From: Lucinisca nassula
Taxonomy: Eukaryota > Mollusca > Bivalvia > Lucinida > Lucinidae
Direction of reading: 5' to 3'
Length of the DNA: 64,000 bases
NCBI GenBank assembly: GCA_963580285.1
Contig: OY757010.1
Location: 152,602,714-152,666,713, forward strand
Shown: positions 24,008 through 34,661 of the stretch, in pieces
How positions within the stretch are numbered: the stretch's first letter is position 1
Layout of the letters: each line of letters opens with the position of its first letter
Program-made: the position numbers and the translations under genes
Notes under the pieces: generated by a model
Told to the model about the DNA's origin: nothing
What the model saw: only the letters and a program-made list of their open reading frames with translations
Databases searched by the model: none

Positions 24008-24168
24008 TTGTGGCCTGTAGTGATTAGGCTACTAGCTTTGCCAGCTAGACGTCGCAGGATTGATCCCAGGCTTCTCCAGTAGTAGAATGAGTCTTTCTAA
24101 GTGAGGTCCTGTCTCATGCTGACCCTAGATGTTGGTGAGACGTAAAGTTTGGACACCCGCTCATTCTA
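24008..24168 (+). mobile_element. SINE-like (type C) segment inside Gypsy-1 LTR
   Basis: A-box-like 'tggcctgtagtgattaggct', B box 'gcaggattgatccc', then 'aggcttctccagtagtagaa', 'gagtctttctaa' and 'ggtgagacgtaaag'. These parallel the SINE at 57271. The other LTR has the same segment at 48423-48583, so it was in the LTR before this insertion. Confidence 0.6.
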
Positions 24169-24588
24169 GATTCATTTAGGCTTTTAGACCCCTTTTGTAG
24201 AATGTAATTAATAACGCCGGGTCACTTGTTTGATCCATGACTTTTGACTAGCTGTGGTTAGAAAACCGTGGTTCCGTCCCAATATGATATTAGGTGTAGA
24301 GGGGACGTAAACTTAAGACGGGTTTAACCATATCTTCATCATCAGGGCAAACTCTTACAAGAGCCTGTTGGGTTATCCGTGATGATGAACTGTAATGAAT
24401 TTTATTTTACAAGCATGTTCATGTTGATTAGAAATAATTTTGTTCAAGAAGAATTACGAGTTCATTTTGTAATGATGCCGTTTTTGTCTGATAACTCAGT
24501 TTGTGCATGTATGTACATATAAAGAACGTGATGATGATAAGTGGGAGTATTTGGTCGCCACACGTCATAACGGCCTGAGCGGCGGGGA

Positions 24589-24596
24589 TGACGTCA
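24589..24596. promoter_or_regulatory. CRE-like site TGACGTCA in Gypsy-1 LTR
   Basis: Full palindromic CREB/ATF consensus; also at 49004-49011 in the 3' LTR. A second half-site 'gcgtcatc' follows. Function not shown. Confidence 0.4.
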
Positions 24597-25869
24597 GCTG
24601 CGTCATCGGCGTCGCGAGGACTGTTGTGACGGGGTGCCTACCAAATAGAGAGAATTTACGGCAAACAGTGTTGGCCCATATGAGACACTAACAAATGTTG
24701 TAGATTATAGATGAAAATCTTCTGTTGTAGTTTCTATCTGTTATTAATGTATTGAATTTGTGAATAGCTATATTTGTGAGCCGTGTCGCGGAGAAGCATA
24801 TGAAATAGAGGTTGTTATGTTTCCTGTAATTGGCAGCTGACCAGGTAGCGCAAAGGCGTGGTCTGTTCAATTGCCTCTTACTTGCGATAATGTAGTGAGC
24901 ACAAATTTGATGAGTATTATGCTCAGTAGTAGTGAGCATTAATTGATTTCTGTAGTGCTCAGTAAGGAAACATGAACTTTGAGTATTATTGTGTCAAGCG
25001 CTGGGTGCTGATAATTTGATGCACAGTCAAGTTGAGTTCTGCTGTACGGTTATTTGTCACATGCACTAATCAGCCTGTATGTCTGGTCGGCGCATGCGCA
25101 ATAACGGTATATGCATGAACATATTCTTACTTCTCCGGGAGGGGGATCATGATATAGCATGTATGTTTTGTGACTCGTTTCTAGTCCCGTTATCGTAATT
25201 TGCAGGCATAACAATGTGTGACCTGCTGCTCCCTGCTTCATAGCAGCAGGTACTGGTACGACGCTAGGCGTTAGGGTCCAGCAAGGGCGGACAGACCGCC
25301 GTAATCAGCGCCTACCAGGGTAGAAGCAGATTTGCAGAAATATAAATCATTGTTCGTTGTAAACTAATGTGAGACCATGGAAGAGGTCAACTTACCTGCA
25401 GATTATTTGGACGATCACTAAACGTCTGATCAGCAAACGTGATCGCTAATCCTAGGATTATCAACTATGTTGATAGACTAGTTTTACTAGTTCGCGAGAG
25501 GAAGTGTCACGCGAGTGGGGGATTCACCCTAAGTTATAAACTGGCCAGTCGCGTCTTGTGTTGTTTCTTTTTTTTGTTTTTGTTGTTGTTTTTGTTGTTT
25601 GCTTCTGTAGGTATTCACGTCACCCGTTCCGAGCACAGAACAGTGTTTTGCCTTCGGAGCGGACGTCGTGAGTTGGCTACAGAAGCAACAATTTGTGATG
25701 TTTTGTGTTAGTAAGTGTTGTATGTAGATACTGTAAATAATTCATGTCATTCATTTAACATCTTTCTTGTGCCTTACCCCACAGCTGCCCGTACACCTGT
25801 CAGAGATCACGCTCGGTTGTCTTGTCAGCATGGGGGTTTGCGGGACGCCGTAAACCCACATGTAACATT

Positions 25870-25890
25870 TGGTGTCAGTGAAGTGAGGAT
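25870..25890 (+). other. Gypsy-1 primer-binding site (tRNA-Leu-like, imperfect)
   Basis: Two bases after the LTR comes TGGTGTCAGTGAAGTGAGG. The first nine bases and the AAGTG-GGAT block match the 3' end of tRNA-Leu, but a TG insertion and one mismatch interrupt it compared with the perfect site of Gypsy-2. Another tRNA may fit better. Confidence 0.55.
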
Positions 25891-26609
25891 TTGATCTCTG
25901 GCTGGTGTTCCCGGCTGTGGAACAGCACATTGATACTCTGAATCATCAACTTTAGAAAAAAAAAAAAAAAAAAATAATGCATTGACAGCCACATTTAGAA
26001 ATTAACTTTAATCTTCCTTCCTGCGTTGATGAAGTGCGAAACCCATGTATTCAACTGAATGGATACTGTCAAGTCGATAATTTCTGAGCAGGAAGGCAAG
26101 GCAAACCCCACTTTTTCTTGGTAACGAAAACTTAAGTAGACCCCACTTAATTGTGTTACCTGACATTCTACTAAGTTAAATTGGAGCTACTAATTGATCT
26201 TACCCACACATGGTTCTGACGTAGTGACGTTAACAATTTACTGACGTTGACATAACGGTAGCGTTAATATTTACGCTGTGGCTTGAGGTTAGGTATGACG
26301 TAATAGAAACATTAATGGTGACTTGTTATGATCGGAGTTTTGTAATGTGATGAAACTTCGGATTGTAGCATTTTACTGTAAACGTCGTCAGTTTATGACG
26401 TCATATTAGACTACCAGTACGCAACGTCATACTGTGCTGAAAGCATTTGACATTTCAAATCGCGTGTGCTTTAATAACTAACGTTTTAGTTAGATTAACG
26501 CGTATAACACATATCTTAACGTTTTAGTTAAGCCCATTCAATCATCACTGATCATAACTGATCAGTTTATAGTGGTTTTGATAGTAACGTGAGATTTACG
26601 TTATCAATA
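25891..26609 (+). other. Gypsy-1 leader, non-coding
   Basis: About 720 bp between primer site and gag, with a poly-A run near 25955-25974 and several 'tgacgt' half-sites (26220-26400). No coding signal. Confidence 0.6.
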
Positions 26610-27722
26610 ATGGAGCGTTTAATGCAAATGGGAAAGGACTTAGGTTATGAGGGGAAGGAGTTACAAGGTTTTGTTAAGGAGCAGCAAGATATTGAGCGGG
26701 CAGAAAGGCAAGAGCAAAGGGATTTAGAAAGGTTAAGGTCTGAAGAAAAAGAAAAGGAAAGGGTACATGAACTAGCTAAGTTAGAGGAAAAGGAAAAGGA
26801 AAGGGCTGAAAAAGAAAAGGAAAGGGCACATGAACTAGCTATGTTGAATGTTAATAAGGAACTTGAAATGGCACGCATTAAGACTGAAAGGGAGGCAAAA
26901 GAGATTAGTGAGGCCCATTTAGAAAAAATAAAACATGGGTTTGAGCTACAGCACCAAGAATTAAGGAATCAGTTAGAAATGCAGAGAGCGAAGCTCGAGC
27001 TAGAATTTGAAAAGCAAAAAGCTGAGAAGGTGGCTCATGCCCGGGATCCTAAGTTACCTTATTTTGAAGAGGGTAAGGATAAAATGGATAGTTATTTATC
27101 TAGATTTGAGAAATATGCTACGGCTAATAAATGGGATAAGAGTGTTTGGGCCGCGTATTTAAGTGCATTGCTCAAAGGGCGCGCACTTGATGTATATGAC
27201 CGGTTGTCAAATGAGGATGCGGCGGATTATGAAAAGTTAAAGGACGCTTTATTAAAGAATTTTGACATGACAGAGCGCGGATTTAGGAAGCAGTTTCGTT
27301 ATAGTAGGCCCGAGAAATCAGAAACGTTCATACAGTTCAGTAGTAGACTGAGAAGTTATTTAGAAAAATGGCTTAATATGGCAAAGATAGAAAAATCTTT
27401 TCCGGCTGTCTGTGATTTCATGGCAAGGGATCAGTTCCTGGAGTCATGTAATAGAGAACTGTATGTACATCTGAAGCCAAAACAGTTTGGTAATTTAGAT
27501 GAAATGGCTAGGGAGGCAGATTTGTTTGCAGAAGCGCGCGGGGGCGTATATAGTTGCATTAATAAGGGGCAACGCGATAATAGAGGCGCAGCGCAGGGTA
27601 AACAGGACAAAGTTGACTCGAACAAACCGAGTGGTAGACCGGATATCAAGTGTAGCATATGCGGTAAGGGGCATTTAACAATTAAATGTTTTAAGAACCC
27701 CCGACAGGAAACAATTGTATAG
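26610..27722 (+). CDS. gag: Gypsy-1 Gag polyprotein
   Basis: Structural capsid/nucleocapsid protein that would package element RNA in cytoplasmic particles. I start at the ATG at 26610 because the open frame's earlier codon is GTG; this gives 370 residues. Residues ~15-145 are a Glu/Lys/Arg-rich coiled coil with repeated EKEKER-like units. About 150-320 is the retrotransposon Gag/capsid fold (YFEEGKDKMDSYLSRFEKYA onward, with the conserved W...L..LL.G.A pattern). A single C-terminal zinc knuckle (residues ~348-360) is C-X2-C-X3-H-X4-C, one residue shorter than the retroviral C-X2-C-X4-H-X4-C. Pol follows in the +1 frame with a 44-nt overlap. The frame is intact. Confidence 0.9.
   Translation: MERLMQMGKDLGYEGKELQGFVKEQQDIERAERQEQRDLERLRSEEKEKERVHELAKLEEKEKERAEKEKERAHELAMLNVNKELEMARIKTEREAKEISEAHLEKIKHGFELQHQELRNQLEMQRAKLELEFEKQKAEKVAHARDPKLPYFEEGKDKMDSYLSRFEKYATANKWDKSVWAAYLSALLKGRALDVYDRLSNEDAADYEKLKDALLKNFDMTERGFRKQFRYSRPEKSETFIQFSSRLRSYLEKWLNMAKIEKSFPAVCDFMARDQFLESCNRELYVHLKPKQFGNLDEMAREADLFAEARGGVYSCINKGQRDNRGAAQGKQDKVDSNKPSGRPDIKCSICGKGHLTIKCFKNPRQETIV
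27679..27722 (+). other. Gypsy-1 gag/pol overlap (candidate +1 frameshift zone)
   Basis: The pol frame opens after TAA at 27676-27678 and gag ends with TAG at 27720-27722. Pol has no ATG here, so it is probably made by frameshifting. Gag codons 'aac ccc cga cag' put a run of five C inside the window, a plausible slip point. Confidence 0.55.
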
Positions 27723-29412
27723 CGCAGAGGTAGGAGCAACTGGAGTTGGGGATAGCGGTGTTAAGGAAAATTTTAACACGCGCGTAGAGACTCAAGGTTC
27801 TCAGGTTAAGAATGAGAATACGCAGAATGTAGGTCGTGGTTATACACGTGGTCGTGGTAATTTTAGAGGGTCTTTTCGCGGACGCGGTAAAAATAATAGC
27901 ACACCACGTGGCGCAGCACACCAAGTTAGTTTTTGTCAGACGGAAGTAACTAGGAAAGGTGATGAGATTGGAAGTATTTTTGAAAATAAGGTTGGTGATC
28001 CTTTGATTTCGGATAGGGAGGAGTTTAGTAAGGAAACTAGGGAAGGTGTCTGTTACTTCTTAAAGGCAAGGTTACCGACGGCACAAGGATTGGTTAATAA
28101 TAAAAAGGTGGTTGTATTAAGAGATACTGGGTGTACAGGCTGTGTCGTTCGGAGAAGTTTGGTTTCGGATAGTCAGTTAATAGGGAAGGAATCAAATGTT
28201 ACGTTGATTGATGAATCCACACAAAGGTATCCTTTGGCAATGATTGACATTGATTGTCCTTTTTTCACTGGGAAAACTGAAGCTTTGTGTATGGATGATA
28301 CGTTGTACGATTTGGTTATCGGTAACATTGATGGATCAAAACTTCCTGATATGTCTCATTTCTCAGCTGCGGCTGTAACTAGGTCTCAAACTAGGCAGGA
28401 TGAGAAGCCTTACAGAAAACTTAAGGTTCCCGATCAGATCATTAACGATGACAAGGAGGCTTTCAAGCAAGCTCAGGTTGATGATCCAACTTTGGAAAAC
28501 ATCAGGAAAAGGGTTGTATCTGGGAACAAGACTGTGAGTCGTGGTTTAAACCGAGGTGAAACTAGGTTTATTGAGAAAAAAGGTTTGGCATATAGGGAGT
28601 TCACCAAGGGTAACAAAGTCTCTTTCCAACTTGTGGTCCCTCAAAGTTTCCGAGGAAAGGTGTTGAAACTGGCTCATGAAACGCTTATGTCTGGACATAT
28701 GGGTATTAGGAAGACATTGGATAGAGTTGTAACTGAGTTTTACTGGCCCGGTATTTGCGGTGATGTCGCTAGATTTTGTAAATCTTGTGATATTTGTCAG
28801 AGAACTATTCAGAAAGGTCGGGTCACTAAAGTACCTCTAGGAAAAATGCCATTGATTGATACGCCGTTTAAGAGGGTGGCAAAGGACATAGTTGGTCCAA
28901 TTGAGCCTCGATCTGATAGGAAATCTCGGTATATTTTAACCATGATAGATTATGCGACAAGGTATCCAGAGGCGATAGCTTTACCGAGTATTGAGACGGA
29001 ACGTGTCGCGGAAGCGCTTATTGAAATGTTTAGTAGGGTTGGCATTCCTGATGAAATGTTGACTGATTGTGGATCACAGTTTACTGCTGAGGTAATGAAG
29101 GAAGTCAGCAGACTTCTTTCTCTTCAACAGTTAACGTGTAGTCCGAGACACCCAATTTGCAACGGACTGATAGAGCGTTTCCACGCTACGTTAAAGCAGA
29201 TGTTACGTCGCATGTGTGCTGAACGTCCAAAAGATTGGGATAAATATCTTCCAGCTTTATTATTTGCGGTAAGGGAAGTCCCACAAGAGTCTTTAGGATA
29301 CTCCCCTTTTGAGTTGTTATATGGACGTAACGTCAGAGGTCCAATGGCAATATTAAGAGAATTATGGGCTGAAGAGGTACGCGATGAGCAAGTTCTTTCG
29401 ACGTATCAATAC
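27715..29412 (+). CDS. pol: Gypsy-1 Pol, first part: protease and integrase
   Basis: The frame is open from 27679 with no ATG. Residues counted from 27715: an RG-rich segment (~40-60, RNA-binding type); an aspartic protease with D-T-G at 137-139; an integrase zinc domain H321, H328, C355, C358; and the catalytic triad D391, D451, E487 with the retroviral 35-residue D-E gap. Only ~120 residues separate protease from the zinc domain, with no RT or RNase H. That order (PR then IN) is known from Gmr1-like elements. The frame meets the Gypsy-2 LTR after the TAC codon at 29410-29412; the next 14 codons to TAG at 29457 are LTR sequence. The rest of the gene is at 46873. Nonfunctional as it stands. 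Confidence 0.88.
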
Positions 29413-30656
29413 TGTAACGGCACCACCCGTCAGCCTTGGAACGGAAATAGTCTGTAGGTCAGGAAAGGGTGGCAACGTTACAACAATCTAGTGGGCTCGA
29501 CCTGGGTCGTACTCAATGTCTAGTGGAAGTGAATAATTAGCCATTATTTCAATTTTCTCTGCTTTAATGAATTTTCCCCTAACAAAAGAAAACTTGTTTT
29601 ATGCTCGATAAGACAGCATATAAGCAAACATTAAAATGCTACAGGCAAAACCGCAGTTACAGCTATACTTTGTGCTAGGAATATAACGGTGTGGATTCAG
29701 CCAGTATTCCCAATCTCAATAGTCAACCATACTATAACACTAGCCGCCCAACACACCGCTATATTATTCAGACCTGGGAGATATCACAACCTGCGGTTAC
29801 ACTTGTAATTGCAGTTGCAGTAATAGTAACAAACATGCATGAAATTATTAGTTATGGGTCACAGAGCTAATAAGGATACCCAATCATTTAAATATGAAGA
29901 TCATTCACATTGCTTTTAACTGATTTTCTTTGGTGCACATACAGGTTGATGTTACTACAGTTGCAGCTATACAACTCATACACCTAAACTCGGGTTTCCC
30001 ACAAATAACATTGATCACACCTATTTCTGTAGTTGTTAGTGGAAGTTGTAGTCGTATAGCTCAATAACTTGATCTTTGCAGTTTTAGTAATAATTTGACA
30101 TTAGATATGAGTTAATATTTCCTAGTGGCAGAGCCTTGCAGTTGCAGTTATACAACTCATACACTTAAAATGCTAGATTTCATCGGTGTTGAATTATAAT
30201 GAATGCAGTAGGAAGCATTAATACTTATATAGGTGTAAAACTCAAACTACCATCTGCCAACAGCCTATGTTTCCCCGTACATCCACTTTAGCTATTGCAA
30301 CCAATCTAAAGCATCAGTCTAGGCTGCTGGTTTTCCAGTCTTCACCTATAGTTAATGAATTTAAGTAGCGAATAAGACTAGCTGACGTTCAGAGTACACA
30401 GATGATGATTTGTTTGGGTGACCCTTGGAGCAATAGTGTTTTGCATATATAAGATATTACTGGCTAAATCCCGAGCATCACGTTTATTTCATAAAGACAC
30501 AATACTGTATAGGTATATAAAGGGCACTAAAGAGTCCTAACTACGGTGCATTAGGCCCGCAACTCTCAAAAACCTGTACACCTGTAACACAAGAACAAGA
30601 CAGATTCAGCACAAAACCATGGCAGTGGTACCCATAAAGCTCGATATATCTCTACA

Positions 30657-30666
30657 CCTATATAGG
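30657..30666. promoter_or_regulatory. CArG-box-like CCTATATAGG sites in Gypsy-2 LTR
   Basis: CC(A/T)6GG, the SRF/MADS consensus, occurs perfectly at 30657-30666, 30961-30970 and 31618-31627, and in the other LTR at 45336, 45640 and 46060. Several one-mismatch versions (CCCATATAGG) lie between. Binding is not shown. Confidence 0.4.
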
Positions 30667-31292
30667 CGCACTTCGCTAAATAGACGTACCACTCCCAACC
30701 AGGCACAGCTAGAAGAACAAGGCAGGTTGAGCACAACCCCGGCAGTGGTACCTATAAAGCTATATAAATCTCAACACCCATATAGGCGCACTTCGCTAAA
30801 TAGACGTACCACTCCCACACAGGCACAGCTAGGAGATTGTTGATTTATATGAAGTCGAACGTGTTACTCGGGGTCTCTTACCAGTATGAATTTATAAAAA
30901 CACATATAACGTTATAATATTAAGGCAATATTGTTTTTCCTATGTAACAAGCCGTTTCAACCTATATAGGTGAAACAAACAAACTCCACCCACGTAGGCG
31001 AAATCTGAATCTGAATAGCGTTGATTTTAAATATATTCGCCTGTATCTATGGCAGAAGCAGGCAAACACATTGTATGGCAAACAAGGTCTAAAGGTCGTG
31101 TGAGACAAACAAACAGCGTTTTGACAATGCAATGTTATTTCCTTTGTCTTGCAAGCAATCTCCACCCATATAGGTGAAACGAGTGACCTCCACCCATATA
31201 GGTGGAAACAGGCAAAACTTGGTAAGGTAAACAAGTGTGAGATAAATATTAAACGTTTTGACAATGTAATATTATTCCCTTTGCATTGCAAG

Positions 31293-31550
31293 AACCGAGT
31301 ATTCCGCATAACTGGCTCGCGCCCAGTGACGTCAGATATCGCCAAGGTTGTCGTCAGTCATACGGAACATTCGGACATTACGGTTCAATACAGTACTGAG
31401 GAATCGAAAGAGATAAGAACCGAGTATTCCGCATAACTGGCGAAGGCTGACAGCTTACAAAAATAATATTTCTATGAGAAAGAACTGTAAAATACTGCCA
31501 TAAAAATGGAAATATCGACATCAAGCGGGTATGCATGGATCATATAGGTG
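31293..31550 (-). repeat. Patch in Gypsy-2 3' LTR copied from the same LTR
   Basis: About 258 bp replace a ~12-bp stretch of the 5' LTR. The patch repeats sequence found once more at 32024-32250: 'ctcgcgcccagtgacgtcag' through 'gcgggtatgcatggatc'. It begins with 'agaaccgagtattccgcata', which in the source lies downstream, as if taken from a tandemly duplicated donor. Confidence 0.85.
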
Positions 31551-32034
31551 AAACAAGCAAACTCCACCCATATAGGTGAGATCTGAATCTGAATAGTGTT
31601 GATTTTAAATGTCTCCGCCTATATAGGGGAAACAGGCAAACGCATAGAATTATAAAAGAAATAGCAAGTGTATGAAGTCTATGCAAGAAGTACAATCGTC
31701 AAATAATATGAAGAACACCTGTGCCACTTCGCCTAAAAGGAAAGAAAAGAGGAATGGTCAAAAATTAGGTTTCCACCTAAAATACCAGCTTGGCGTATAG
31801 AAAGATGGGTGGGGGGTAGTGCGTAAATATTTTGATTATGAGACCTGCGCTGGTCCAAACATGGATCTTTTAGGTGGCATGCTGCGTCTACAATCTTTTG
31901 TCTGACGTTCCAGCTACGACCTCAACCTTCCAGGTTCCAACTAGTTTTCAGGTGTAAACCTCAAGCTGGTTGTGGCAAAACAACCAACGACAACAGCAGA
32001 ACACTGTTTATATAGTATCCAGGCTCGCGCCCAG

Positions 32035-32042
32035 TGACGTCA
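32035..32042. promoter_or_regulatory. CRE-like TGACGTCA in Gypsy-2 LTR
   Basis: Also at 31327-31334 within the patch and at 46477-46484 in the 5' LTR. In element sense it lies ~390 bp into U3. Confidence 0.4.
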
Positions 32043-32426
32043 GATATCGCCAAGGTTGTCGTCAGTCATACGGAACATTCGGACATTACGGTTCAATACA
32101 GTACTGAGGAATCGAAAGAGATAAGAACCGAGTATTCCGCATAACTGGCGAAGGCTGACAGCTTACAAAAATAATATTTCTATGAGAAAGAACTGTAAAA
32201 TACTGCCATAAAAATGGAAATATCGACATCAAGCGGGTATGCATGGATCAATATCAGGTAGGTCTGTATAATTATGCAGGAAAACTGCGATGACATAGCC
32301 ATTTATTCTAAAAATAGTCGGCGAAGTGGACACTGGTAAATCGCGGATCAGAGTCAGTTCGTACTCGGCACATCGTGCTTTCAAGCACATGGAGGAAATA
32401 ACAAACAATAGCCAGGCGCCGTTACA

Positions 32427-32440
32427 ACAGCCCCCCACCT
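32427..32440 (-). other. Gypsy-2 polypurine tract
   Basis: Read on the minus strand: AGGTGGGGGGCTGT directly before the 3' LTR start TGTAACGG. Position and purine content fit the plus-strand primer. Confidence 0.75.
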
Positions 32441-33130
32441 AATAAGGCATGGACCCCATGCGGTTGATAATGTAAGTATATAAGCTTGGAAAGTTGGATA
32501 AATATCTGCTTAAAGCAAAGGAGGCAACTGGCTATTACTTAAACTTACGTCCTCCATCAAATGTTTATACATCATATCAACCTATAGATATTTTGGCATA
32601 AATACATGTATATCATATGCTTAATGAGGCACCAATCATATGCGATGCAGAATATTCATATCTATTATTGAAATAGAGTACAGATATACTATGAAAAATC
32701 TCTTAATCTTAGCTAAATTTTATCAAATAACTTTAAAAATGTATATCTGTTCGTTTCACATAATTGTTTTAGTTATTTTCAATACTTTTTTTTTTTTTTA
32801 TAGGTTCATCATCCGAGAAAATAACAGCAACTGGTTCCCCTCCAGTGATCTGTCACAAAGTCGGATTTACCAACCCCGACTCTGAATGAACTTTTAAAGT
32901 TATACTTACCGAGTCCCTCCAAAACCAAGGTTAGTATATATGTTGGTTTGCCTCATAAAGTGATTTTTATAATCAGAATACATCACAATACCACCAAACC
33001 TACATCATATACACATGGGGTGTGATGTATGAAAACATGCAATGCTGTAAATATATTACAAAAATGTCATAATTTTTTTTTTTTTTTTTGGCGTGTTTTT
33101 GCATAAACTATTATGCAATATATATCTTGC
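32441..33130. other. Gypsy-2 3' region, no gene recognised
   Basis: AT-rich with T runs at 32787-32799 and 33070-33089. The minus strand has a good splice donor (G|GTAAGT, 32910-32904). The plus strand has an acceptor-like T tract and 'atag' near 32802 with a short open stretch; neither makes a supported exon. Confidence 0.4.
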
Positions 33131-33402
33131 TCGCCCCCATCCATCAGGGCTTCAAGAAGTAGACGGGCTGCATGATGCTTCTACGCAGAGCTGAAACCAA
33201 CCACACTTGAGTACAGATAAACCGCTTAGGGGATCTAAGCCTGCCCATGGCCACAAACCCCACAGGCCCCATTGGGCGACAGGGCGTGAGATGTCGTTTT
33301 ATCTCAATGTCGGGCAAAAGTCCCACAAAAATTGGATGCAACATCTCCAAAATGACATATACAGTGCTGACAGGGTCGTTTAACCTCATATCAAACAAAC
33401 AA
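33131..33402 (+). mobile_element. SINE (type B) inside Gypsy-2
   Basis: 'gggctgcatgatgcttctac', 'gatctaagcctgccca', 'atctcaatgtcgggcaaaag' and tail 'gtttaacctcatatcaaac'. More diverged from other type B copies than the Gypsy-2 LTRs are from each other, so it probably predates this insertion. Confidence 0.75.
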
Positions 33403-34247
33403 ATACAGACATATCTAAATGCACACATGCATTTATACATGTATGTATATATTATTATTATAATTGTTATTATTATTTTTATTATCATTATATTTTTTTT
33501 GACATATGTGCGTAAAATTTTCTATCTGTGGGATACAGGTAAAATCATTACAACTTATCTTAATTTTGGATTGTTCTCTTACTATTTGGGTATGTCCGAG
33601 AATGTGACAGTCATGCCATTCAAAGCCCATGACCGCCACAAAGTCAGAGTCACCGGCCTTGGCAATGAATGATCTATGAAGTTTGAACACCCCAAATTCA
33701 TGGAATGTCAAGGCAGGTAAGCACATATGTCAAGTTTGTATTGCTTCATATGGCAACGTTCCGTGAAGGCTGTGAAACTTAATATTGTATCGATTTGGCA
33801 TACAAAATATTCACCAGTGTCAATGAAATGCCCCAATTCCACACACAGCGTCGCACCACAATACTTCGTTATCTGTAACAGCAAATAAATGTCCACTGCA
33901 CATCAGTTACTGCTGAAGTGTTGAAGACACCTATTTGTTCATAAGAACAATTGTGAAATTTACTGGTTTCTTAAAAAGAACGACATCAAAAAAAAATAAA
34001 ACCAACATACATGTAATTTCATTCCATCTAATATTGAACATCTTGCAGTGCAACACTTTATGGCACATGTGGAAAAGCTAACATTTCGGCCCTAAGCCTT
34101 CTTTTCAATTTTTGATGATGTCTATGGATCCTAACCACCTCCATCTTGCTTCCCAGTAGACATGACCACCAGCCGGTAAAATGAGATTCAACCCCCTGAT
34201 AATCATGTATAAAGAAGCAATTAAATCCCAGCCCTTAATTTTCACAG
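33403..34247. other. ORF3 3' flank, no gene recognised
   Basis: ATT-rich simple sequence 33440-33500, then mixed sequence. Possible 3' UTR of ORF3 on the minus strand. Confidence 0.4.
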
Positions 34248-34490
34248 CCCCATTTCTTATTAATATTTCACTTGTTAATATCTCACTGTTTATATTTTAC
34301 TATTTAATAATTTCACTTGTTAATATTTCACTGTTTCTATTTCACTTGTTAATATCTCACTATTTAATAATTTCACTTGTTAATATTTCACTGTTTCTAT
34401 TTCACTTGTTAATATCTCACTATTTAATAATTTCACTTGTTAATATTTCACTGTTTATATTTCACTATTTAATAACAGTCTCTGTTTCCT
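34248..34490. repeat. 60-bp tandem repeat
   Basis: Exact 60-bp period across 34321-34440 ('taatatttcactgtttctat', 'ttcacttgttaatatctcac') with partial units on both sides, about four copies. It lies just downstream of ORF3. Confidence 0.9.
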
Positions 34491-34661
34491 CGGTTTGAAT
34501 AATATTCAGTTTTCGATATAGATAAGTCTCTACTTCTGTCAACTTCTATCCATTATCCCTGTAAGGCGGGTGCCGCAACCAACATTCTTAGTCCATTTAT
34601 ATAAATGAACTACCAACTTGAAACAAAACACGAAATTTTGTTCAATTCATTTGACCTACAT

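Larger units (their letters stand above)
23316..25867 (+). repeat. Gypsy-1 5' LTR (2,552 bp)
   Basis: Near-identical to 47719-50282. Starts TGTTACGAGATGG and ends ACCCACATGTAACA. It lacks a short insertion (around 'atagagagctg') that the 3' LTR has at ~47890. It contains a TATA-like box, a CRE-like site and a tRNA-SINE-like segment. Small open frames inside it recur in the other LTR because they are LTR sequence, not genes. Confidence 0.95.
29413..32426 (-). repeat. Gypsy-2 3' LTR (3,014 bp)
   Basis: Matches 44092-46868 except for an extra ~0.25-kb patch (31293-31550). It contains repeated 'ccacccatataggtg' motifs, three perfect CCTATATAGG sites and a duplicated 'cgcacttcgctaaatagacg' block (30668 and 30788). 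Open frames shared with the other LTR are incidental. Confidence 0.95.

Noticed and set aside
23559..25711. Several small frames duplicated at 47975-50126
   Set aside because: They are the two copies of the Gypsy-1 LTR; no domain or codon signal.
30619..30843. 74-codon frame present identically at 45298-45522
   Set aside because: Lies inside both Gypsy-2 LTRs on the antisense strand and reflects an internal duplicated block.
32802..32885. Plus-strand exon after a T tract and 'atag'
   Set aside because: Only ~27 open codons with a stop and no partner exon or recognisable domain.
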